Shown one piece after another: positions 14,228 through 22,413 of a DNA stretch of 28,630 bases (position 1 is its first letter; every line of letters starts with the position of its first letter). This stretch comes from Haliea sp041746975 (GTDB lineage: Bacteria > Pseudomonadota > Gammaproteobacteria > Pseudomonadales > Halieaceae). The position numbers were made by a program, and so were the translations under genes. The stretch is from assembly GCA_041746975.1 (NCBI GenBank), contig JBGTGB010000245.1:1-28630 (forward strand), in the 5' to 3' direction. The notes under the pieces are model-generated. The model made no database searches. It was not told the DNA's origin and saw only the letters and a program-made list of their open reading frames with translations.

Positions 14228-15862
14228 TCAAGGCAGCGAATGATCGCTCCCCGATTGAAGTTTGACCTCTTGCCGCCGCTGCAGAAGCGCGGCGAGAAAG
14301 ACCACCACCCCAAAACTCAACAGCAACCGCTCGCCCGCACCGAACAGAGTGCCAACTTCCCGGCTCATCGCGGCGACTGAGGGCTCCGCCGGGTCGATCC
14401 AGAACGTGCGTTCGCCCTCTGGGTAGTCGAAGCGCACGTCGTCGTAGGCCGCTTCCGTCCAGACGTGCTGTAAACCGAAGCGCCATTGACCGCCCGGCGC
14501 TTGCTCGGCGGTTCCAGGGGCCTGGTAGAACGCCGTGAGCCGCACCTGTGCCGGGAAGCCCTCGTCCAGATGCGTTTCGACCAGATAACCTTCGACGGGT
14601 TCGGCGCGCGCGGCCGCCGGCGCGAACCACCAATACACTCCGAGGTCCGCCAGCAGCGGCAGGCCGAAAAGGACCAAGCCCGCCGGCGCCACGCCCGCCA
14701 ATCGACGCAGGAACGGTCCGGACTGATGCGACAATCCGCGCACGGCGACTATCAGGCAAAACAACGCCGCCAGAGCGACAATCCAAAAGAATGGCGAACT
14801 CGTGTTCGGGGTCGAGCGCGGCACCAGCACCGCCGCGCGCGGCTCAGCCGGGTCGTAGTACACCGTTAGTGGATTCGCCATACGCAGCGTGTCGAGCTGT
14901 GCCTGCGCCTCGGCCTCGGTCGCGAAGGTCGTGTCGCTGAAGTCGAGACGCGAGCCGATGTGCTCCTCACGGTCCACGGTGTAGCGATAGACCGGCAGCA
15001 CATCCCACGATTCTACGATCGTCGTGTAGCCTCGGCCGGGGGTTCCCCACACGCCGGGCATGTTGCCCCAAATCGTCTCCTTCCACTTCACCTCGGCCGA
15101 CTCCAGGACGCCCTCGACTTGGGCCAGACGGGATTCGTGGTTCACCTGCATGCCGTCGCGCTCGATCATTTTGTAGAGCACGAACGAAAACACCACGCAA
15201 GTGATGACGGAGACGATGAGAGCGTAGGGGTCGCGCTCCACCTGAGTCCAATATTCGGAGTAGCGCTCACGGAATCCCGGCTGGGGAGACCGCGGGGCGA
15301 CGGGCTCCTCGCCTGGTTCGAGCCCCGCCGCCTCGCGTTCGGCCTCCTCCACGCCAGGCGCCGTAGCCCGCCAAACGTAGCGCCCGATCAGCAATCCGCC
15401 CAGGGCCAGGACCAAGCCGAACGCCGGCAGCAACCAGGAGCGCGTCCCCATGCGCGCCTCCAACATGGCGTCCGCTGGATCGTCCGGGTTGACCAGCACC
15501 TCCACCGCCTGCCCCACTCGGTAGCTGCGCGCCAACGCCCTGCCCTCCGCGGCGGAGACGCCGCCGTAAATCGTCCGGCGAGATCGGTATGTCTGGCCCT
15601 CGACCTCGTAGCGATAGAGGATCCGCTCGCCGCCGGGACTGCGCGTGGTGCGTTCGATATAGATCGATGATTCAATCTCGCCCGCCGCGCGCGGCCACTC
15701 CGCTGCCTTGCTCACGATGGAGGAATGCGAAGCGTAGCCCAGCAGGAGGTGCGCTCCGCCAGCGACAAACAGTCCGGGAAAAACGAGGACGAATAGCCAA
15801 ACGCCTATCTCGCGACCGGCGAAGACTCGGTATAGGAACCCTTTCCGGCGAGAGTGCTCCAT
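14228..15862 (-). CDS. Membrane protein with three DUF3592-like modules
   Basis: 544 residues. Membrane spans at about 19-42, 143-164, 212-232, 356-376, 388-413 and 511-527 separate three exported or lumenal blocks. Block 1 (about 50-136) runs from KAAEWPRAAGEIESSIYIE to YRYEVEGQTYRSRR and VNPDDPADAML. Block 2 (250-347) has GVLESAEVKWKETIWG, PVYRYTVDREEHIGSRL and VYYDPAEPRAAVL. Block 3 (424-499) has EGYLVETHLDEGFPA, FQ- and WIDPAEPSVAAM. Each block repeats the DUF3592 plan: beta strands, then a proline-rich V-x-Y/D-P-x-E/D-P closing motif. A charged linker lies at 170-210. A GGGAGG 9 nt before ATG 15862 sets the start. DUF3592 has no established function. Confidence 0.85.
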   Translation of the reverse strand: MEHSRRKGFLYRVFAGREIGVWLFVLVFPGLFVAGGAHLLLGYASHSSIVSKAAEWPRAAGEIESSIYIERTTRSPGGERILYRYEVEGQTYRSRRTIYGGVSAAEGRALARSYRVGQAVEVLVNPDDPADAMLEARMGTRSWLLPAFGLVLALGGLLIGRYVWRATAPGVEEAEREAAGLEPGEEPVAPRSPQPGFRERYSEYWTQVERDPYALIVSVITCVVFSFVLYKMIERDGMQVNHESRLAQVEGVLESAEVKWKETIWGNMPGVWGTPGRGYTTIVESWDVLPVYRYTVDREEHIGSRLDFSDTTFATEAEAQAQLDTLRMANPLTVYYDPAEPRAAVLVPRSTPNTSSPFFWIVALAALFCLIVAVRGLSHQSGPFLRRLAGVAPAGLVLFGLPLLADLGVYWWFAPAAARAEPVEGYLVETHLDEGFPAQVRLTAFYQAPGTAEQAPGGQWRFGLQHVWTEAAYDDVRFDYPEGERTFWIDPAEPSVAAMSREVGTLFGAGERLLLSFGVVVFLAALLQRRQEVKLQSGSDHSLP

Positions 15863-15911
15863 CTCCGGACACCTCCCCACCTCTGCGCAGTATGCCTCAG
15901 CGGCTTGACCA

Positions 15912-15927
15912 AGGAGCGTGCGCTCCT
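15912..15927 (-). terminator. Stem-loop between the KstD-like gene and the DUF3592 gene
   Basis: AGGAGCG-TG-CGCTCCT pairs 7 bp with a 2-nt loop, about 85 bp after the flavoprotein stop. There is no U tract, so it is a weak intrinsic terminator; it could also be only an mRNA hairpin. The surrounding 150 bp hold no gene. Confidence 0.35.
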
Positions 15928-16012
15928 CCCCATGTGTACAAGGTATCGAGTATATCCGCCAAACGTTTTACTACATAAACGCTTTCGGGTCGACGCGCTG
16001 ACGCCCTGAACC

Positions 16013-17725
16013 CTACTGCTCCCGGTAGCCGGTAATAGCCTTGGCGGCCTGGTAAGCGAAAGTCATGGCGGGCCCCAGGGTTGAACCCGGGCCTGGGTAG
16101 CAGGGAAGCGTTGGCGCGCTGCAATTGCCGATGGCGTACAGGCCAGGAATCACTGAGCCGTCCTCGTGAAGGACCTGGGCGTCGGCATTGCAGACCATGC
16201 CACCCTGGGTACCGAAATCGCCTGGGTCGATTTTCATCGCGTAATAGGGCGGCGTGTCGATAGGCGCCAGGCAGGGATTGGGTGTGATCCGCGGGTCGCC
16301 GTAGTAGCGGTCGTAGGCGGAGTCGCCACGATTGCAGTCCAGGTCCACACCGGTGCTGGCGTATTCGTTCATTTTCGTTACCGTGGCAGCCAGGCCATCC
16401 GCGTTGACGCCGATCTTGCGGGCCAGCTCTGGAATCGTGTCCGCCTTCGCAAAGAAGCCCTCTTCCTCGTAGCGCTTGGGCAGCGCCCAGTCGGGACGGA
16501 ACTTGCTGTTGTACAGCGGGCCTACGAAGTAGCGGGCGCGGAAGTTGGCGTCGAAGATCTGCCAGCTTGGATTGCAGGGATTTTCTTCACTGTGTTTGGC
16601 GAAGGTCTCATGCTGAAACGCCATGTAGTTCTGGGATTCATTGCTGAAGCGCTCGCCGGCCGGGTTCACGACAATGGAGCCCGGGTAGGATTTTTCCATG
16701 ATGCTAAGCCGCGGTATTTCCTCTCCAGGCACGGAAATCGTGTTGCACCACCAGGCCTCATTGAGACGGTGCATCTTCGCCCCCAAACGCTGACCCTCAA
16801 GGATGGCATCGCCGGTATTGTCCCGGGTGCCGGCACTCCAGCGGTGGTCCGTGGGCTGGGGCAGGTACTGTTCGCGCATGGCCTGGTTGTGCTCGAATCC
16901 GCCAGCTGCCAGCACCACGCCCTTGCGCGCCTGGATGCGCAGGGTCTCACCCTTGCGTATCACTTCAATCCCGAGCACCGTGCCATCTTCGTCAACAACC
17001 CGGGTCATGCTGGTACTGAGCCACAGGGGAATGTCCCGGTCCTGCATGGAGGCGCGCAAGCGGGCGACACCGGCACAGCCCGTAGCCAGGCGCCGATGGT
17101 ATTTGTCCCGCAGCCGCCAGGGAATATCGACAAGATACCCGCCCACCAGCTTGAGGGCGGTTTTCCACCAGCCCGGCTGTTGGCCCACCAGCAGGGCAGC
17201 CTCGACCTGGGTGATGCCGATCAGGCCCCCCAGGTGCATCATCGGGTGGGTGCGCCGCAGGCGCCGCCACTCTTCACCCAACTCGCTGGCGGCGAAGGTT
17301 TCCGGCTCCATCGAGCGGTGGCCGACCATGGCGCCATCCAGGTTGGTGTAGTAGTCCGGGTAGTGCGCCAGCGAAACGTAGCGCATGCGGGTGCGCTCAT
17401 GCAGGAAGTCGACCATCTTCGGACCATTCTCGAGAAAGGCCTGCAGCTGGTATTCGGGCACCTCCTCTTCGGTGATCAGCTGGCGCAGGTAGGTACGCGC
17501 CTTGCCGACGGAGTCCTCGGCACCGGCGGCGCGGGCGTAACGGTTGCCGGGGATCCAGACCCCGCCGCCGGAGATGGAGCTTGTGCCACCGTAGAGCCTG
17601 GATTTCTCCACCACCAGCACGTCACGGCTGCCCATTTCATAGCTACACAGCGCCGCGGTCAGGCCCCCGTTGCCGGAACCAACCACCACCACGTCAAAAC
17701 TGTAATCCCACTGCTGCGCGCTCAT
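16013..17725 (-). CDS. FAD-dependent dehydrogenase of the 3-ketosteroid delta-1-dehydrogenase/fumarate reductase family
   Basis: 570 residues. The N-terminal Rossmann fold has GSGNGG at 16-21 (after DVVVV) with the ribose-binding acid E40 in VLVVEKS; GGTSSISGGGVWIPGN follows as in KstD proteins. Late motifs are YYAMKIDPGDFGTQGG, then GLYAIGNCSAPT and YPGPGSTLGPAMTFAYQAA, matching the FAD-anchoring C-terminus of KstD. The family removes hydrogens alpha-beta to a carbonyl. No other steroid-catabolic gene is present, so the substrate may be another cyclic or enone compound; KstD here is a family label only. Good GAGG before ATG 17725. Confidence 0.88.
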   Translation of the reverse strand: MSAQQWDYSFDVVVVGSGNGGLTAALCSYEMGSRDVLVVEKSRLYGGTSSISGGGVWIPGNRYARAAGAEDSVGKARTYLRQLITEEEVPEYQLQAFLENGPKMVDFLHERTRMRYVSLAHYPDYYTNLDGAMVGHRSMEPETFAASELGEEWRRLRRTHPMMHLGGLIGITQVEAALLVGQQPGWWKTALKLVGGYLVDIPWRLRDKYHRRLATGCAGVARLRASMQDRDIPLWLSTSMTRVVDEDGTVLGIEVIRKGETLRIQARKGVVLAAGGFEHNQAMREQYLPQPTDHRWSAGTRDNTGDAILEGQRLGAKMHRLNEAWWCNTISVPGEEIPRLSIMEKSYPGSIVVNPAGERFSNESQNYMAFQHETFAKHSEENPCNPSWQIFDANFRARYFVGPLYNSKFRPDWALPKRYEEEGFFAKADTIPELARKIGVNADGLAATVTKMNEYASTGVDLDCNRGDSAYDRYYGDPRITPNPCLAPIDTPPYYAMKIDPGDFGTQGGMVCNADAQVLHEDGSVIPGLYAIGNCSAPTLPCYPGPGSTLGPAMTFAYQAAKAITGYREQ

Positions 17726-17882
17726 GCACTACCTCATTGCGTCAAGCCGCCAATGGTAGCCCACCCGGGACCAATTCCCCACGCGGCTTCCGCGTAACCC
17801 GGGGCAGGTTCAAAAAATTGGTCGGAAACCGCATGCCTATCGTATAGTTACAGAGCACCCAAACCACAGCAAGGAGATTTCC

Positions 17883-18362
17883 ATGTCGAACCCGTTCAGC
17901 AAACGCGCTGCCATCCTGGCGTCGGCAGCCGCCCTGGCCATGTCACCCCTGGCCCTGTCTCACCTGGACGAGGACGAATTCCACCAGTCCTACCGCCAGT
18001 CCTACTTTGCCCTGGTCGGCTCCAACTTCGGCCCGATCGGCGCCATGATAAAAGGAGAAATGCCCTGGAACCAGGAGCAACTGCAGGGATTTGCCGATGA
18101 CTTGGCCGCAGTGACCACACTGAACATCCTGCGCGGCTTCCCCGAAGGCTCCGAGCGCGGCACCACCCGGGCACAGCCGGAGATCTGGGACAACAAGGAC
18201 GACTTCGCCAGCAAGTTTGACGACCTGGCAACAGAGGCCGCCACCCTGCAGACCACCGTTGCCGGTGGCGACCGCGGCGCGATCGCACAACAGGTCGGCG
18301 CCGTGGGCCAGGCTTGCAAAGCCTGCCACGACGAGTACAAATCGGACAACTACCTCTACTGA
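17883..18362 (+). CDS. Cytochrome c' (class II), periplasmic
   Basis: 159 residues: signal peptide 1-26 (cut after LALS), then a four-helix bundle ending in the C-terminal haem site C145-K-A-C148-H149, the class II position. The fragment QACKACHDEYK is the standard c' end. Cytochromes c' bind NO and CO at a five-coordinate haem and protect against nitrosative stress. AAGGAG lies 6 nt before ATG 17883. The divergent neighbour is the KstD-like gene and the convergent neighbour a cytochrome b561; the latter is often found as an operon partner of c', but here it is on the other strand. Confidence 0.93.
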   Translation: MSNPFSKRAAILASAAALAMSPLALSHLDEDEFHQSYRQSYFALVGSNFGPIGAMIKGEMPWNQEQLQGFADDLAAVTTLNILRGFPEGSERGTTRAQPEIWDNKDDFASKFDDLATEAATLQTTVAGGDRGAIAQQVGAVGQACKACHDEYKSDNYLY

Positions 18363-18369
18363 GTCGGCG

Positions 18370-18386
18370 GGCGGGCAGTGCCCGCC
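18370..18386. terminator. GC hairpin between convergent cytochrome genes
   Basis: GGCGGGC-AGT-GCCCGCC is a perfect 7-bp G-C stem with a 3-nt loop in the 34-bp gap between the two stop codons. No U tract on either side, but the position suits a bidirectional terminator for both transcripts. Confidence 0.5.
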
Positions 18387-18396
18387 AGGCGCTGTC

Positions 18397-19080
18397 CTAC
18401 CACATCCGCGGTGGCGGCGGCGCCTGCTGCAGGACCCACCAGCAGGCACCCGTAACCGCAGCCAGCAGCAGCGGCGCCAGCCACCAGGGCGCCGGCGCTG
18501 CCTGCCCCTCCTTGCCTTCCGCCCTGCCCTTTACCATGGCCTGTACCAGCTTTTCCCGGCGCCGGAACTGGTGCCAGGCAACCGCCAGCAGGTGAAACAC
18601 GACCATGACCAGCAGGGCGTCGAATCCCCACGCATGCACCGCGCCGAGAATGTCCCGGGTGTCCGCGCTCACCGCATAGCGGAAGGGACCGTTAAACAGG
18701 ATCCGGTCGCTGTGGAACAGCCCACTGCCCGCCTGCACCAACAGCAGGGTGAGCATGACCAGCACCGACCAGCCTCCCAGCGGGTTGTGGCCCGGGCCCG
18801 GCGCAACGCGGCCACGGATATAGCCCAGCGCCGTGCCGGGGCCCCGCAGAAAGTCACGAAAGCGGGAGTGACGGCTGCCAACAAAGCCCCAGCAAATGCG
18901 GAACACCACCAGCACTATGACGGCGTACCCCACCCACTTGTGGCGATTCATCTGTCCCTGTTCCACAGTCCACCAGGCCAGTGGTAACAGAACCACCAGG
19001 GACCAGTGAAACATTCGCGTGGGCCAGTCCCACAGGGGATGGGATGAATTCCGGGACACCGGGTCGGTAGGTGGGGGCAT
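18397..19080 (-). CDS. Cytochrome b561 family, membrane dihaem electron carrier
   Basis: 227 residues with four central membrane helices plus a C-terminal span. Likely haem ligands H25 (WDWPTRMFHWSLV), H47 (MNRHKWVGY), H149 (GAVHAWGF) and H163 (VFHLLAVAWH) fit the bacterial b561 pattern; GPGHNPLGGWSVLVML is also typical. It would move electrons between the quinol pool and a periplasmic c-type cytochrome, or in some relatives act with superoxide. The start ATG 19080 lies 22 bp after the NUDIX stop, so it is the third gene of an M20D-NUDIX-b561 run. Confidence 0.9.
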   Translation of the reverse strand: MPPPTDPVSRNSSHPLWDWPTRMFHWSLVVLLPLAWWTVEQGQMNRHKWVGYAVIVLVVFRICWGFVGSRHSRFRDFLRGPGTALGYIRGRVAPGPGHNPLGGWSVLVMLTLLLVQAGSGLFHSDRILFNGPFRYAVSADTRDILGAVHAWGFDALLVMVVFHLLAVAWHQFRRREKLVQAMVKGRAEGKEGQAAPAPWWLAPLLLAAVTGACWWVLQQAPPPPRMW

Positions 19081-19102
19081 GCGGTCAATCTCGCTGGCAG
19101 TC

Positions 19103-19852
19103 TCAGGGGCCGATGAGGGAGGGAAATTCAGGGGCCACGTTTTCGTAAAGGTAACGCCACCGGCCGTCTTCGAGCACGGCGCGGTGACGGGCCCCCGGCA
19201 CCGAACCGTCGCCGCTGGCATAGCCGGCGTCGCCGCGGAACATGACGAATACCGAGCCATCGCCGTGGCAGAACCGCGGCAGCACCTCCGGGGCTGGACG
19301 ATTCCGCTCCCGCGCCAGCAGCTCGGCGACAGTCCGGTAGTGGGCCACATGGCACAGGGTAACAAAGGTGGGCGGCAGCACTCCCAGCGTACCCGCATTG
19401 TGCTCCTCGACCGCGGTCGCCACGTTCAGCCAACGCGAATCGTGAATCTCGCTGCCGTCGATCAACACCTCGGTATCGCTGTCTATCGGTGCCGCGTAGA
19501 TCCAGGTGGAGAAACGTTTCGGCTCGTTGACGGGTGTGGTCCAGTGGCTGATCAACACCATGGCGTCAGGATCGGGCCTCAAGCCTGCTTCCTCACCCGC
19601 CTCGCGGGCCGCAGCGAGCCTGGTGGCAAGCGCTTCGTCACCAGCAGCCGCCTCCCGGTCACCGGCCTCCAGAGCACCGCCGGGAAAAACCCAGTAGCCG
19701 CCGGCGAACAGCAAAGCCTTGTTGCGCCGCAGCAACAGGGTTTCCAGCCCGTCCGGGGAGTCACGCAGCAGCACCACGGTACTGGCGGGGCGAGCCTGGA
19801 CAGCGCCCCGGGGCTGGTCGTCCGGCCGCGGAAAAAAGCTGTCTCGATTCAC
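19103..19852 (-). CDS. NUDIX hydrolase (NUDT19-like, expanded Nudix box)
   Basis: 249 residues. FPGGALEAGD at 57-65 opens the Nudix box, but the REAGEEAGL half starts only at 83, so the box carries an insertion of about ten residues compared with G-x5-E-x7-REUxEExGU. This is the layout of NUDT19-type CoA or acyl-CoA diphosphatases. The start is GTG 19852, sharing GTGA with the upstream stop. It probably hydrolyses a nucleoside diphosphate-linked compound, perhaps CoA; the exact substrate is not shown. Translationally coupled to the M20D peptidase. Confidence 0.87.
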   Translation of the reverse strand: MNRDSFFPRPDDQPRGAVQARPASTVVLLRDSPDGLETLLLRRNKALLFAGGYWVFPGGALEAGDREAAAGDEALATRLAAAREAGEEAGLRPDPDAMVLISHWTTPVNEPKRFSTWIYAAPIDSDTEVLIDGSEIHDSRWLNVATAVEEHNAGTLGVLPPTFVTLCHVAHYRTVAELLARERNRPAPEVLPRFCHGDGSVFVMFRGDAGYASGDGSVPGARHRAVLEDGRWRYLYENVAPEFPSLIGP

Positions 19853-21189
19853 CGTGCGGGTGCCTGCAACAAATGCTGCAGGGCGACAACCGTTGCCTCG
19901 ACGCCCAGGGTGATCGCGGGCTCGGGCACTACCTTGAACTGCGGCGAATGATGCGAGGGAATCGGGTCACCGCCGGCGGCGGCACGGGCAAAATCCTCTG
20001 GCGGGGTTCCGCCGACAGCGAAATAGGTGCTGGGGATATACGGGTCGGTGGTAAAGAAGCCGAAATCCTCGGCACCCATGCCCTTGCGCTTGCCGTCCAT
20101 GAAAATCTGCTCGCCAAAGTGGGCAGTCCACACCCCACGCAGCTGCCGCGTTAGCGGTGCATCGTTGATCGTGGGTGGCACTGATTCGCGCGGTGAGACC
20201 ATGACTTCCGGTAGCTTGTCGTCCGGCAGCCCCGCTACCCGCCCCATGTTTTCTGCCACGCGGCGGATGCCGGCCAGAAGCAGTTCGCGATTTTCCGGGT
20301 CGTCATGGCGCACAGTGAGTTGCAGGTGGGCGCGGTCGGAAATGATGTTGTGCTTGGTCCCGGCGTGGAAGGCCCCGACGGTGATCACGCCGGCATCCCT
20401 GGGCGCCAACTCCCGCGACACGACGGTCTGCAGCGCCAGCACAATCTGGCTGCCCAGCACCACCGGGTCAATACCCTCGTGAGGGCTGGCGCCGTGGGCG
20501 CCGATACCGTGGACGATGATATCCACCGTGTCCGCGCCGGAATACGGTGATTCCTCGGTGGCCACGAGGTGGCCGGCCGGCAGCTGCGCCGAGACATGGA
20601 AGGCCAGGGCGAAGTCCGGCTGGCCGAAGCGCTGCCACAGATTGTCTTCCATCATGTTGCGGGCACCAACAACCCGCTCTTCCGCCGGCTGGCCGATCAG
20701 CATCAGGGTTCCAGACCACTGTTCACGCTGCGCCGCCATCAGCCGCGCCGTACCCACCAGGCTGGTGATGTGGACATCGTGGCCGCAGGCGTGCATCACA
20801 AACACTTCCGTGCCTGACTCATCCACCTGTTTCGCCCTTGAGGCGTAGGGTAAACCGGACTTCTCCTCCAGCGGCAGGCCGTCCATGTCCGCGCGCATCA
20901 TCACCAGCGGGCCCGGCCCATTCTCCAGCAACGCCACCAATCCGGTGCCGCCGACATTCTCGGTCACCTCAAAACCCGCCTCGCGCAACTCCGCGGCCAA
21001 CCGCGCAGCGGTCTCGAACTCCATGCCGGAAAGCTCGGGATTCTGGTGGAAATGAGTAAACAGTGCGCCGAGGTGGCGCTCATAATCGGCGGCCACAAGG
21101 TCGGCGAGCTCACTGGCTGGCACCGGGTTGGCAAAGATGGCGAAGCTCAGCAGGAGGGAGTTGACAGACAGTCGGGGGGAACAGGGCAT
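19849..21189 (-). CDS. Exported M20D amidohydrolase/carboxypeptidase (HipO-like)
   Basis: 446 residues from ATG 21189 (a GTG four codons up is also possible). An N-terminal hydrophobic signal (about 8-25, ending PVPASE) predicts export. Metal and catalytic residues: RADMDGLP (D101/D103), HACGHD with C135 and H137, PAEERVVGA (E170-E171), FHVS H198, and a late HHSPQF. The dimerisation insert follows from about 205 to 315. The family cleaves N-acyl or N-aminobenzoyl amino acids. The stop overlaps the NUDIX start, so it leads the three-gene operon. Whether export is real depends on the first 25 residues. Confidence 0.9.
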   Translation of the reverse strand: MPCSPRLSVNSLLLSFAIFANPVPASELADLVAADYERHLGALFTHFHQNPELSGMEFETAARLAAELREAGFEVTENVGGTGLVALLENGPGPLVMMRADMDGLPLEEKSGLPYASRAKQVDESGTEVFVMHACGHDVHITSLVGTARLMAAQREQWSGTLMLIGQPAEERVVGARNMMEDNLWQRFGQPDFALAFHVSAQLPAGHLVATEESPYSGADTVDIIVHGIGAHGASPHEGIDPVVLGSQIVLALQTVVSRELAPRDAGVITVGAFHAGTKHNIISDRAHLQLTVRHDDPENRELLLAGIRRVAENMGRVAGLPDDKLPEVMVSPRESVPPTINDAPLTRQLRGVWTAHFGEQIFMDGKRKGMGAEDFGFFTTDPYIPSTYFAVGGTPPEDFARAAAGGDPIPSHHSPQFKVVPEPAITLGVEATVVALQHLLQAPAR

Positions 21190-21250
21190 GCGTACATCCA
21201 CTCAGTGAGTCGGCCGGATAGGCTACCCAGCGCGGCCGGCAATGGCAACC

Positions 21251-21652
21251 TCAGCGCTGGCCCACCATGGACAGGTCGAAACCGAGGCTGCGGGCCCGCT
21301 GCACAGCTCCTGGCGCATCTTCCGCGTCGCGGGTCGCGAGCCACAGGTTGATGGAGCGGGTGCCACTGCGACAAAACGCCAGCGCCGGACCTTCCGCCCC
21401 GCTGAACGCGCCCGCGAGTTGCTCGAGGTCGGGCCCCGGGAAGTTCATGCCATTGACCGGGTAGTAGACATAGGTCAGGCCGTGCTCCGCGGCCGCGGCG
21501 GCAAATTCCGCGGAAGGCGGTTGCCCCGAAGCCTCGCCATCGGGGCGGTTGTTGATCAGGACCTTGTAGCCCGCGGCAGCAATCCCCGCGACGTCTTCGG
21601 GTGCTATCTGCCCAGACACGGCGACATCCGGGGTAACCTTGATGATGTTCAC
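21251..21652 (-). CDS. DUF442/beta-lactamase hydrolase-like phosphatase-rhodanese fold protein (TIGR01244)
   Basis: 133 residues from GTG 21652, which has AGAGGAG six nt upstream; a longer frame exists but lacks such a site and the family's usual N-terminus. The core is VNIIKVTPDVAVSGQI, then VLINNRPDGEASGQP and the catalytic loop FCRSGTRS with C94 and R99. Homologues occur alone and fused to sulfide-oxidising beta-lactamase-fold proteins (Blh), where they are linked to sulfide handling; a dual-specificity phosphatase role is also possible. It begins 13 nt after the DUF3313 lipoprotein stop. Confidence 0.85.
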   Translation of the reverse strand: MNIIKVTPDVAVSGQIAPEDVAGIAAAGYKVLINNRPDGEASGQPPSAEFAAAAAEHGLTYVYYPVNGMNFPGPDLEQLAGAFSGAEGPALAFCRSGTRSINLWLATRDAEDAPGAVQRARSLGFDLSMVGQR

Positions 21653-21665
21653 TGTCAGCTCCTCT

Positions 21666-22349
21666 CTACGTTCCGCGCACGCGGTCGACACTGTCCCTGA
21701 GCAAATCCGCCCAACGCCGCAGTATACGCTCGAATTCGGCGCGATTGGTCACGCTACTGGTCCACTGCAGCCGGCTCTGGTCGACACCGCGCCGGCGGTC
21801 CACAACGCGGCCCTGCACTTCGCCGGTCAGAGCATCCACCAGCTCCAGGTTCAAGGTCATCTCGCCGGCCGAAGTGGTGTAGGAGCGGGTGTGCGTCGTA
21901 CCCTGGATGTCGGGGGCATGGATATCCAGATTGACTATGGACGGCCGCAACACCAGCAGGTCCTCGTCGTCTGGCGCTGCCTCGACCAGTTCGTAGGCCG
22001 GCGCGCGCTCCAGTGCCGCGCGGAAATGCTCGTCGCAGGCGGAGGCCATCCGCTGTCGAATCCTGTCCGCATCTTCCTGCCGGACGCGGGCGGACAGATT
22101 TCTACTGTCACGCTGCTGATCGCGCAACCAGTTCTTGCGAAAGCTGACCTCACACGCGCTCAGTGACAGGTTCCGGTAATGGGCCAGGTCGGCGCCCGGG
22201 CGCAGGTACACCTCGGCAAAATCATGGTTCTCGACCCGCTGCAAACCATCGTGAGTCAGGGCGGATTCACGGGGCAAGCCGCTGCCAGCGCAGGCAGAGA
22301 GGGCAAGGCCGACCATGACAACCAGGCTGGCAGTGACGGCGCGTAACAT
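21666..22349 (-). CDS. DUF3313-family lipoprotein
   Basis: 227 residues. Signal 1-20 with lipobox LSAC gives a lipoprotein, sorted to the outer membrane unless an inner-membrane retention signal applies (residue after Cys is A). The mature part repeats the DUF3313 plan: YLRPGADLAHYRNLSL, then a long charged helix, ILVLRPSIVNLDIHAPD-type strand and a terminal AEFERILRRWADLL helix. GGAGGT lies 7 nt before ATG 22349. Function of the family is unknown; the operon partner is the DUF442 protein. Confidence 0.85.
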   Translation of the reverse strand: MLRAVTASLVVMVGLALSACAGSGLPRESALTHDGLQRVENHDFAEVYLRPGADLAHYRNLSLSACEVSFRKNWLRDQQRDSRNLSARVRQEDADRIRQRMASACDEHFRAALERAPAYELVEAAPDDEDLLVLRPSIVNLDIHAPDIQGTTHTRSYTTSAGEMTLNLELVDALTGEVQGRVVDRRRGVDQSRLQWTSSVTNRAEFERILRRWADLLRDSVDRVRGT

Positions 22350-22413
22350 GGTGTCACCTCCGATGATGGAACTTCTCAAGCCTCACTATAGGCAAAACCG
22401 CGCTGCCGCACCA

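Noticed and set aside
16166..17797. Plus-strand open frame of 543 codons opposite the KstD-like gene
   Set aside because: It is the antisense of a gene with clear FAD motifs; composition alone explains the length.
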